Below, one piece after another: positions 48,381-57,565 of a DNA stretch of 64,000 nucleotides (the stretch's first letter is position 1; each line of letters begins with the position of its first letter). The DNA is from Typhlomys cinereus. Taxonomy: Eukaryota; Chordata; Mammalia; Rodentia; Platacanthomyidae. The DNA lies in NCBI GenBank assembly GCA_023101885.1, contig JALPQD010000089.1, positions 5,751,087 to 5,815,086 on the forward strand, in the 5' to 3' direction. Under the pieces are notes generated by a model. The model had not been told where the DNA came from. It saw nothing but the letters and a program-made list of their open reading frames with translations, and made no database searches. The position numbers and the translations under genes are program-made.

Positions 48381-48700
48381 AAGAACTGATCTACTCGGGC
48401 TGGAGAGGTGGCTCAGGGGTTAAGCCTCTGCCTTGCAGGCAGAAGTTCCTGAGTTCGGATCCTAGACCCCGCGTATAGACGCCAGGCCAGGCGAAAGTGG
48501 GGGCGGCCTGTGTTTCTGGTCCTGGTAGGGCAGAGCCTGTGAATCCCGGGGCAGAGTAAACAAGGAGGAGGCGGTCCATGGTGGTTCCTGAATTCGTAGG
48601 TGGTTCCTGAATTCTTCCGTGGTTCTGCACACACACATACACACGCACAATTGAATAAATAATAATAAAAAAAATTTAAAAAAAAAGAACTGATCTACTC
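48381..48700 (+). mobile_element. Lineage-type long B2-superfamily SINE with perfect 16-bp TSD (copy D)
   Basis: The body (48397-48684) is flanked by identical copies of aagaactgatctactc (48381-48396 and 48685-48700), proof of target-primed insertion. An A-box-like segment (about 48409-48420, tggctcaggggt) and a B-box-like segment (about 48452-48462, agttcggatcc) form a tRNA-type pol III promoter. Then comes the GC-rich family body, a CA-rich stretch and an A-rich tail with aataaataataataaaa. The perfect TSD and A tail suggest this is one of the younger insertions. A 19-bp tandem duplication sits inside the body (48580-48614). Confidence 0.95.
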
Positions 48701-49084
48701 TATTTTATCAGAAATAATATAAAGAGGGTGACACACTGTGTGTCTCATTAGCAATCAAGAGACTCCAAATCCATTAATTTCCATCCTAATATAAGCCCTC
48801 AAGGGAGTATACACTGATGCTTCCTTCTTCAGAGGTTCGAGTCTGTTTCTTTTCCAGAAAAAAAATACCTTGGACTTTTTGTGGTCTATCTCAAATCATT
48901 TTCATAATGAGTTAGAATATTAACAAGTCTGGTCAAATATTTACATATATTGAAGATATATTGATTTCTCAACATAAGTTCATTGTGTCCAACATCGTTT
49001 GGTTTTCTGTAGAGTAACCCACCAGGTATTGAAAATAAAAATATGCACATCAGAAACTGATGTCAGAGAGATAAAGTTTTGTGC
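48701..49084. other. Unassigned AT-rich DNA
   Basis: Nothing recognised. Confidence 0.5.
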
Positions 49085-49430
49085 TTTACATTTTTCCTTG
49101 TTTCTAGGACAAAGTGCCCAAGAAAAGCAACTTAAAGAAGGAAGAGTTTATTTTGACTCACATTTAGTGTTTATGGTCTGTCATGATGGCAAGAGCTAGA
49201 GCCAGCTAGTCACATTGCAACTATAATCAGTTAAGTTGAGAAAGGTAAATGCATCCCTCTACTTATTTAGCCAAGGTACAATCTCATAAATTGGTGTAAT
49301 TCACAGGTAAAGTGGATCTTCCCAATTCGATGAACCTAATCTAAAAAGGTCCTCACAGACATGCCCAGAAGTTTGCCTTTATAGTGATTATGATCCCATC
49401 AAGTTGACAGTCAAGATTAACTACAATTGC
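49085..49430 (-). mobile_element. MaLR LTR (MT/ORR1-like)
   Basis: Inverted order: aagaaaagcaacttaaagaagg, agagtttattttgactcac, ctgtcatgatggcaagagc, gatcttcccaattcgatg, catcaagttgacagtcaag. Confidence 0.65.
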
Positions 49431-50159
49431 TGCATTTTTCACGTTATTCTCTAACTTTACACTGAGGTTGACTTCATCACAATTTAGTGATAGAAAGACA
49501 ATATCTCAAAAGATTCAGAGAGTTCTCTGGGCTGGAGAGATTCCCTATCGGGACAGACAGGTAGATTCGATATGATTTAATGGTTAGTGTTTAGAACAAA
49601 GCAGAGGAATTGTGGGAGGAGAGGAGAAAATCTACTGCATGCGTTGGAAATGGCTGCTAGCTTGTCTGTAGCAAAGGTTTCCTTGTACAGTGAGCACTGA
49701 ATGTTAGAATGAGCATTTGATTGCAAATTTACACCACTCCACATATGCATGTAAGGGTTGCGTAAAATTTAGATGCAGTTGTAATTGATGACCTGCTGTG
49801 TAGAGCATCTTTCTACAGAACTAATTGCTGATTCTTACATACCCTCAGGCTGCTCCCGGGGCTCCCCAAATAATTGAAAGCCCAGGTAATCAAATAAGAT
49901 CTTTATACAGGTGCCATTCGCAAGCACAACTCTGGGGAAGCTGTTCTGAATTTACCTTTTGGGGAAGTCCAACTCTGTGGAGTACTGACCATTCAGAACT
50001 CTTCCTGTTTTGATTGGATGTCAAATCATGTCATATTCAAGTTGGTGTTTCCCTAAAGTTAAGGTAAATTTCATGTCCTGGGGTCTTCTTCTCTTTTCAT
50101 TATTCTATAAACTTGATGTAGAAAAGGTCATGATTTATGCAATTACTTTTTCTTTTTTT
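49431..50159. other. Unassigned DNA
   Basis: Nothing recognised. Confidence 0.5.
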
Positions 50160-50390
50160 GAACATTTATCTATTTCTAAGTGTTGGGGAGGGCAACAGAG
50201 GTTAAGATTCTGCTCCCTTCTTTACTACGTGGGCCACAGGGATTGAAGTCTAGTTTGCACAAAGGAGCCTTTAGATGCTGAGCCATCTTCTGAGCCTAAG
50301 ACATAGCCCAAGCTGGCCTCAAACCCATGATTCTCCTGCCTGGACATCTTCAACATATCTACTAGTATGTGCTACTACAACTGGTCTACT
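50160..50390 (-). mobile_element. B2-superfamily SINE followed by a B1 fragment
   Basis: The run actacgtgggccacaggg, attgaagtctagtttgcac, gatgctgagccatcttctg is an inverted tRNA-type SINE head. It is followed by gcccaagctggcctcaaac and gattctcctgcctgg, an inverted B1. Confidence 0.6.
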
Positions 50391-51529
50391 TTTCAATCTT
50401 ATTTTATTTTAGGGGCAGCGTGGGAATGTTAATATTGTTAAGCAGATTTACTGCACTGGAGGAAATAATCATTTATTTGCTCAACAGAGTCCTTTGGATA
50501 TTATTTATATATTTATATATAACATATATAACATGTATATTTATATAAAACATATATATATATAACAATTATATTAACTATTCTATTTGTGGCAGAGTTT
50601 TGAGGTCGAAGTCCCAAAGTCATTCTCAGATGCACAATACTCAATGAAAATACTCCTTATCAATATATGGGAGCCAGACCTGACCTGAAAATTTCAGATG
50701 CTCACAGAAGAAAACAGGGTCACCTCACCTGTTATTCACCTTAGTGTTCGTTCATTTACATTTATACTTTCAAAGCTATTGATCCAGTATTTTAAATGTT
50801 GAGCTCATCACTGGGCAGTCAACTGTCTTCCTATGAACTTGTAACCTGAAAGAAAGGCAGATTCTACCCAACAGAAAGATGGTGAAAACAATTAGTGAAG
50901 ACTAATCAAAGAGTATGAAATGGTTTGGAAAAGGAAATCAACCTCAGTTTTACTTCTTGTCTTATTGTTTTTTCTCTACATAAAACACTTCTTGCTCTCT
51001 CACCCCTTGAAATCCACCTTCAGCCTATTGTCCTGGGCCCCTGCTGGTCTGGGATCCTTCTGCCTCTGTGTTCAGCTCGCCACAGTTCCCTCCTCTCCTC
51101 TCGTCTCACCCAGTTAGTCCCGTTTTCTTAATCATTTTCGTTCCTCCTCTCACTATTCCCTTGGAAATTGCTTTATCTCATGGTCAATTTATCACATGGC
51201 CATTTAATTTTTACCAGCCACATAAGCCCCTCATCAGAACTAGCACTGAGAGGCACATTTGCGCTCACTGTGAATCCAGCTTTTCTGAGTAGATTGCTCG
51301 TGCTTGCCTGAGATTTGTTTCAAAAGTTGGATGTAGTTAGAGGGCATCTGCATGCTAAGGGCCATGCCGTGCTGAGTATCCAGTCTCAGTCTTGAGGGCA
51401 GGATGGGCCTGAGAAAGAGAATAATCTCATCAACAAAAAAATTACATCTGGACTCTGAGACAGTGTACAGGGCTCAATGATGCAAATTGTAAGGACTTCT
51501 ATACTAGTGACCGTTGGCAGGGTAGAAGA
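50391..51529. other. Unassigned DNA with a TA-rich patch
   Basis: A TA-rich imperfect repeat lies at about 50500-50575. No gene recognised in the remainder. Confidence 0.45.
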
Positions 51530-51640
51530 TTTCCAGCACTCTCCCTTGGCTGGTGATTCAACTGCTCAGTGCTTTAGTTTCCTTATATGTGAACTGGAGA
51601 TGTCATACCATTCATATTCTGAGCCATGGCTATTGTAAGC
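51530..51640 (+). mobile_element. MIR SINE fragment
   Basis: The run caactgctcagtgctttag, tttccttatatgtgaactgg, gatgtcataccattcatatt follows the MIR core order. Confidence 0.55.
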
Positions 51641-51758
51641 AGGAACGGCCAAGTGAGGTTTAAAGACCGTTTCACAGGACACAAGGGTTCAGTAAATATT
51701 GGCATTATTTCCTGTAAAATGGTCATAATATGAACTGCCTCACACACCCAGGATAACT

Positions 51759-51761
<3 letters not shown>

Positions 51762-51804
<43 letters not shown>
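51762..51804 (+). repeat. (AC)21 microsatellite
   Basis: Uninterrupted AC units. Confidence 0.95.
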
Positions 51805-51805
<1 letters not shown>

Positions 51806-51939
51806 CTATAACATACAAAATTAGCAGCCAATATAAAATTTCTTACAGCACTAAGTACATCCTTTCCCTCTTCCACATATGTCTGTTTCTATGAGTGTAC
51901 CATATAGAATTAGTTTGCTAAAAAATTGATTAAAAGAGT

Positions 51940-52062
51940 CAGATGTGGTTGCTCATACCTATAATCCCAGCATTTGGGAGACTGAGACAGAGGGATTGCT
52001 ATGAGTTCCAGGATGGTGAATGTGAAGCCTGTCTCAAAAGCAGCAGAGTAAAATTAATACTA
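51940..52062 (+). mobile_element. B1 SINE
   Basis: The run gtcagatgtggttgctcatac, ctataatcccagcatttggg, agactgagacagagggattg, gaagcctgtctcaaaagc is a full-order B1. Confidence 0.85.
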
Positions 52063-52621
52063 ATTAGGAAATAAACCTTTTAATGATTTGTACCACATAC
52101 AGTTAAGGAACTCCCAATTTCTCAGGAGAGTGATGAGTTCTTGAGGTTTGAAGTGGCAGAAAAAAATTGCAAGGATAAAAAGATTGACATATCAATTTAA
52201 AACGTATGCACTCTAAAAGCTCAATAACTGAAATTAAAAAACAATTGACTTGGGAAACATTAATCCCCAGCATGCCAAGGGTATTGCTAACAGACGGAAT
52301 GGGATCAAGTAAGGTGAAGTAGAAAGAAATGCAGTTGCCTGCAGACACTGCAGGAACCTCTGCACTGTTGAAAACTTGCTGCTTTTCATTGCGTAACTCA
52401 ATCTACACACACAGCTCTGTTCTGGATATTACATCTGCGTGACTCTGATGTACCTTACCACCCCTAATACCATGGATTTGGGATAACCTAAGTCTTCACT
52501 GGAAAAATCCCATTGATTGTGGCATTCTTCTCTACCATACATGTTCACTTGGCTTGGAGCACCTGAGGTTTTTCTTGGAGCTTGTGTTTGAGTCCTTCCT
52601 CTTAGAAAAATTCCTTGAGTG
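52063..52621. other. Unassigned DNA
   Basis: Nothing recognised. Confidence 0.5.
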
Positions 52622-52737
52622 GGCCTGCAAGATGGCCCAGTGGGAAAAACTGCCTCTGCACACCCCTGGTGGTCTAAGTTTTATCCCCTGGGACAGAATT
52701 GGTGGAGGGATAGAACTGACTCCTGAATGGTGGCACA

Positions 52738-52788
<51 letters not shown>

Positions 52789-52823
52789 TCATCATCATCA
52801 TTATCATCATCATCATCATCTTA
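52622..52823 (+). mobile_element. Old B2-superfamily SINE with compound tail
   Basis: Head gggcctgcaagatggcccag, a decayed body, then a (TC)n block (52740-52783) and an (ATC)n block (about 52786-52820). Confidence 0.6.
52740..52820 (+). repeat. (TC)22 plus (ATC)n compound microsatellite
   Basis: TC units followed by ATC units with one att interruption. Confidence 0.95.
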
Positions 52824-53941
52824 AGTATTTATAGCTTTTCTACTCTTTGAGAACAATTGAGTATTAGAGAAGAGTCTCAAACCAAGCTGTCAGTCAAGCA
52901 GGGACCCTAAACATTGCAGCCAAGGTCTTTGTTCCGCATTTCTTCCCAGAGTGCTAGTCTACACTGGGAGTTAATCGACGACAGAGCAAATGGCAGTCCT
53001 TGTCCCCAGTCTCCTTAAGGATAGGAGGCAGACTTTTCAGGACTCCAAGATCATCCCTAACAGCCTGCATTGACTTGTTTGGGATCCAGAAATTATTTTT
53101 CTCAGCAGCCTTCTAACACTGGCCAGGCAATTCTGGAAGGTAGACCTGACTATGATCTCTCCATGCTGTGTGGCCAAGCTCTGTGGCTCGCCTAAACCAT
53201 CCCTCCTTCCACAGTGCAAGCCTAAGTACACCAGAGGCAAAGCCACCTATCTGCTCTTTTCTTAACTAGTTGAAGAGATGAAGATCCCCCTCCCCCATCG
53301 CTGGGAGTACTCTGAAAGTGCTGGAGGCATTTCTGAGCGTATTTCTCACTCTACAATGGTAGTATCCATGTAGTCATTGCTAATTAAAATATATATACAC
53401 TTGGTAAAATCTCAGCTAGAAGTCTATAATGGAGATTGCAAAAGCCTTTTTTTAAAAAAATTTATTCTTAAGTGTCAAAAAGCACCATGTCTTTTACTTT
53501 GTAAATGTTGGTTTCTCTGGTTGTATAAACTCACTGCATGAAGGAATTCATCAAGCATATTGTTCAGCAAAATGTTTGTTTCCTATGTCACATGAAAATA
53601 TACTACAGAAAAGTATCAATGTCAGTTCATAGTCATTTAATTCATTCTTCTAAACAGTAGCCTGTAGTCTGAGAGCATAGCAGTGTATTTTTCCCGCAAT
53701 ATACACTGAATTCTATTATTTTATTGTGTTCAGATGTTCATTATTTTTAAAGAGTATTACAGTAAGCATCTGTCTGTCTGCATACATGGGTGGTCTTTGA
53801 AGCTTGTTATTTGTTATTACACACAGATAAACATACACATTCATTTCCTTCACTTGTCATTCTAGGACAAATATTAAGACACAAAATTCTTTAGATAAAC
53901 ATAAAATGCATGTGTAAATATCTCTGTCTTTCTCACTTTCT
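52824..53941. other. Unassigned AT-rich DNA
   Basis: No gene or confident repeat recognised. Confidence 0.5.
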
Positions 53942-53951
53942 TGTGTGTGTA

Positions 53952-53997
<46 letters not shown>

Positions 53998-54010
53998 TGT
54001 CTGTCTGTCT
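53942..54010 (+). repeat. (TG)n plus (TGTC)n microsatellite
   Basis: TG units, then four TGTC units. Confidence 0.92.
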
Positions 54011-54031
54011 GTGTTTGTGTGTATGTGTGTG

Positions 54032-54115
54032 CATGCGCGGAATACTGGGAGTAAAACCTGGGGCTTACACACAGTAAGCACATGGTCTGCTGTTGAAGTA
54101 TATCCCTAATACATA
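54032..54115 (-). mobile_element. ID-like SINE
   Basis: The run ctgggagtaaaacctggggc, acacagtaagcacatggtc, tgctgttgaagtatatcccta is the complement of an ID-type head. Confidence 0.6.
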
Positions 54116-54257
54116 ATTTGCATTTTGACATAAAATCAAAAAGCTGCACCAGTTGAAATTTCCAAAGAATTGTGCTTAAGTCCTGATCTCCACTGCCTTG
54201 GCCAACACCGATTTGTGTCTTAAAATATTGTGTTTATTTATATGTTGTATTTATTTA
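54116..54257. other. Unassigned AT-rich DNA
   Basis: Nothing recognised. Confidence 0.5.
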
Positions 54258-54262
54258 GCTGC

Positions 54263-55161
54263 TGTCATAGTTAGACACAGGTGTCAACTTGATAGTTGAG
54301 GGTTTGAGCTCTGGGTACATTTGTAGAGAATTGGTAGTTGAGTTAATCCCAGAGTGAACCTGCAGGAGATTGTTTAATGGATGAGGAAGGCTCAGCCCAT
54401 GGTGGGTGGAACTAGTCCCCAGGAAGGTGAATAAAATGAAGAGAGCTGTTTGAGAAAGGAGGCGGTAAGATTGTAAGAGCAAAAGGATGGGAGGAGCAAT
54501 GATTTGCAAGATTCTCCACACTAGTTAGGGCCGAAGCAATCATAATAGGACTTTGCATGCCCTGAGCAATGTCCAACACACTATTGACCTCACAAAGTCT
54601 AGCATCAGCTAAAGGCACCAAGATCCTTGGAGGCAAGGGATTGACAGCCACAGTAGTGTTCCTATGCTTAAGGGGAACACGAGAAAGGGTTCAGGGAAAT
54701 GCCACTGGGTCCTTGTACGTCATCGGAGAGGAGGACCCAGAGGAGAGTTAGGCATACACAATAAAGGACTCTCTGGGAATTGGGGGGAAGGCACTGCGGG
54801 ATGGGGAGGGAAGAGAGGGGGAGCAGAGGGTTCGGGGGGCAGGAGGAGGGAGGGAGGAAACTGGTCTACCTATTAGGTTTGTATGAGCAGAAATAATAAA
54901 AAATGTATTAAAAAAAAAGAGAAAGGAGGCATCTTTGTGCATACTTGGCCAGACATGCTGATCTGGCAGTAAGGATTGTCCCTCCCTCAGCCTTAATGTA
55001 TGAAGTTAGGTGGCCAGTTCCCTCACTTCTGCTGTTGGTGTGAACTCTCCTATGAAGCTGGGCTAAGAACTACAACCAGACTATTGTAAGAGAATAAACT
55101 TTTCATTCCTTTAAGCTGTTTGGTGGTATATTATCAGCAACAATACAGGCGAACTGCAATA
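54263..55161 (+). mobile_element. ORR1-like MaLR solo LTR (copy 4), split by an L1-like insertion
   Basis: The LTR starts tgtcatagtt and ends tgcaata (expected CA mutated to TA). It is flanked by the 5-bp repeat gctgc (54258-54262 and 55162-55166). Removing the insert and one copy of its duplicated target leaves about 432 bp, matching the 420-445 bp of copies 1-3. Left part: aggtgtcaacttgatagttg, gtgggtggaactagtcc. Right part: cttggccagacatgctgatc, gtaagagaataaacttttc. Confidence 0.88.
54452..54930 (+). mobile_element. L1-like A-tailed insertion with 12-bp TSD
   Basis: Identical gagaaaggaggc copies (54452-54463 and 54919-54930) bracket a 455-bp insert ending in a poly-A run after aataataaaaaatgtatt. 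The last 150 bp or so (ggaattggggggaagg, gatggggagggaagagagg, ggaggagggagggagg) look like the purine-rich 3' end of a rodent L1. The first 300 bp are not recognised. Confidence 0.85.
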
Positions 55162-55166
55162 GCTGC

Positions 55167-55519
55167 CTTACCCCTAGGTTGGTTTTATAGAAGGCAAGGA
55201 TAGATATTTATCATCTGTTGGTATCCAATTAATTTTCTATTAAGTATAAATACTTGACTAATGTATACTGTTCAATTTCTGAAACAGATATGAATATTTT
55301 AAGGTGTCAAACTGTGGTTCCGATTTAATGCTCACTACATTGTATTTGAGGGGGTACCGAGGCACACTAGACTAAGACGAATGATAGCTTAATTTGGGGC
55401 TCCATCACTTACTAGATATATGTTGAGACTAGAAGAGTAACTTCAATGAGCCCCAGATTTTCTTCATTAAAAGAGACATAATAAATCCTGCAAGGGTTTT
55501 ATTTTACTTTATTTTATTT
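55167..55519. other. Unassigned DNA with a weak MIR piece
   Basis: Positions 55425-55495 (gagtaacttcaatgagccc, agattttcttcattaaaag) resemble a MIR core. Confidence 0.4.
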
Positions 55520-55805
55520 TGTGTATTTATATGTGTGCTTATGTGTGTGAGCATGCATGTATGTGTCTCTGTGTATCAGAAGCACTGTATGTGCCTATGG
55601 AACCTCAAGGGTGACTTTTAGGAGTCATCTTGGATTGTTCTACCTTCATTATACATTGCTCTGGGGTTTCACAGGATCCACCTTCCAGGGTCAGAAGCCC
55701 AGGCACACCCTTTCTACCCAGTATTTTTATGTAGCACCTGGGATTCAAATCAAGTCCTTCTGATTGCAAGGCAGAGATTTAAATACTGCCATCTCTCCAG
55801 CCTCA
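55520..55805 (-). mobile_element. B4-type SINE
   Basis: The plus strand shows a TG-rich tail complement, ggaacctcaagggtgactttt, cattgctctggggtttcac (B1-like complement), ctgggattcaaatcaagtcc (B-box complement) and taaatactgccatctctcc. Confidence 0.7.
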
Positions 55806-56296
55806 TGCAAGATTTAAAAAAAAACAAAACATTGGTATAAGGAAGACACTCAAAAAAAAAAAAAAAAACTTGCTGCCCTAAAGATATGCAAAAACAACAG
55901 TATGGCATTGCTTGTGAGCTGATTCTAAATGCGGGAATCATGGGCTGAATCAGTCAGGATGAGAGCCAAGAAAGGTCTGCAAAGGATTCTGATTTACATT
56001 AACCTATGAGGAGTGGAGGCATACAGTACTGAGCCACCAGCATCAATCGTGAAAGGCGATCAATAAAATAATGATGAGAGAATATACATATTTCATACAT
56101 AATGAGCCAGAGTTGTCATAGCTTCTACTTTCTAGCCAAAGTCATTTTCAAGTGAACAACTCGAATGTGTGCAAAATGACACATTTCTTTAATGTCTACA
56201 CAAGTTCTATGTGGGGATAAGTCCTGCACTGGGTGGTGAAACAAACCTCATTGCTCAGGTGGTGATATGGGAGACAGTGGTGTGGCATAGGGGTTC
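55806..56296. other. Unassigned DNA
   Basis: An A17-18 run sits near 55852-55869. Nothing else recognised. Confidence 0.5.
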
Positions 56297-56645
56297 AGAA
56301 CCAGGAAAACTTGGACAGATCTGTACCCAGCTGTGCCGGGGCAGGTTCTGAGAAAGTCTCTTCATTCCATTGAGCTCCAGCTGGTTTTCCGACACTATTA
56401 ACCCGTCATCTCTAGGATTCCAGGAACACCACTTAGTTTATTATAGAGGTCAGGAGCAATCGTCATCAGCTACTTGGTGACAGTGCCTGGCAGTCACTGC
56501 ACGTATCCCTCAAAACATGTCATATGGGCTAAATAGATCTTATTGTTTCCATCTCATTGAAGACTTAATAATCTCAAAGAGGTTCAGCAACATCACAATG
56601 TTGTTCAATCTGTAAATGCTAAGGGTAGAAATCCAGGCAGTCTGA
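56297..56645 (+). mobile_element. MIR SINE fragments
   Basis: The run gagaaagtctcttcattcc, ggttttccgacactattaac and, further right, ttatttccatctcattgaag, gaggttcagcaacatcac, gtagaaatccaggcagtc follow MIR halves. They may be two separate fragments. Confidence 0.55.
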
Positions 56646-57006
56646 TATCATCTAAATATCTTTTGATCTCTGTCTCCTTATTTGTGCATCTGGGTACCAT
56701 TGTTATACTATGTGTTATACTTTCTCTCCTAAGTACTAGTTCTTATTTCATATCTTCAGCTAACTGCTGATTCTTCTCATAGTCTCATAGCCAGCTCACT
56801 GGCTTCTTCTTGCTTTTACCTTGGATTATCTGGTAATTAATACCCACAGGAATTCCAAGTGATCCATCAGGGACAACGAGGAAGACTGAGCTGAGGAACT
56901 TTTTCTTCATGGTGTTTTTCTTCTGGCAAGGATTTCAAAAGCATTAAGTGTCTTTCACATGTGGACAAGTCATAGTTCACTCAGTTCTATGTCTAAAACG
57001 TAGCAG
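56646..57006. other. Unassigned DNA
   Basis: Nothing recognised. Confidence 0.5.
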
Positions 57007-57100
57007 GCTTGGGACCAGGATATAGTTCACAGGTATAGAATTTGGCTAGCATGTTCATGGTCCTGAGTTCTATTCCTGGAACCACCACAGACAAAAGTAT
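57007..57100 (+). mobile_element. ID-like SINE
   Basis: Order: ggcttgggaccaggatatag, gtatagaatttggctagcatg, gtcctgagttctattcctgg, accaccacagac. Confidence 0.7.
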
Positions 57101-57154
57101 TAGGCATTGCTGTAAGTAATTTACTTGAATTCATGCAATAAAACTCAATTAGAA

Positions 57155-57370
57155 AGATCTTATAGTCATTCCCAGGTTACAGATTAAAATGCCACAGTCA
57201 GAGATTTATGATTCATGCTCACAGCCATCAGAGCACGAATTCCAGGCAGTGCAAGAGTTCAAGCTTGTAACCGTCATGCCTTCCCCTTCTAATCCTAAGC
57301 CAGCAATGAGTGAGCAGGAGGAACAGGCTAGAATCATCACTTTACGAATGAGCAAAAAAGCTCAGAGGGT
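57155..57370 (+). mobile_element. MIR-like fragment
   Basis: The run cattcccaggttacagatta and later aaaaaagctcagagggtcag have MIR features, with a less clear middle. Confidence 0.4.
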
Positions 57371-57379
57371 CAGAAAGAG

Positions 57380-57565
57380 GGTTCAGCAAGGAAAAGTATC
57401 TGTGAGCACCACTGATGACCTAAGTTCAATCCCCCTAATACCACATGGTAGAAGGAGAGGAGAGAACAAACTTCTACAAGCTGCTCTCCAACCTCCACGT
57501 GGCACATTCTCTTGTTTTCTTTCTTTCTCTCTCTCATCTCTCTCAAAATAAATAAAACAAAATTT
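57380..57565 (+). mobile_element. Old B2-superfamily SINE
   Basis: The run gggttcagcaaggaaaag, gatgacctaagttcaatccc (B box), atggtagaaggagaggagag, caacctccacgtggcac, then a CT tail and aaataaataaaac. Confidence 0.7.

Noticed and set aside
48397..48470. Possible tRNA gene (A and B boxes)
   Set aside because: The boxes belong to the SINE head; no cloverleaf with a matching acceptor stem is evident and the element has TSDs and an A tail.
54263..55161. LTR copy 4 read as two different LTRs
   Set aside because: The gap is exactly an A-tailed insert with its own TSD, and the summed length (about 432 bp) equals the sibling LTRs.
57189..57551. 120-codon plus-strand open frame with varied composition
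   Set aside because: Its first part lies in a MIR-like fragment and its second part is the body and CT tail of a B2-superfamily SINE; no independent support for a gene.
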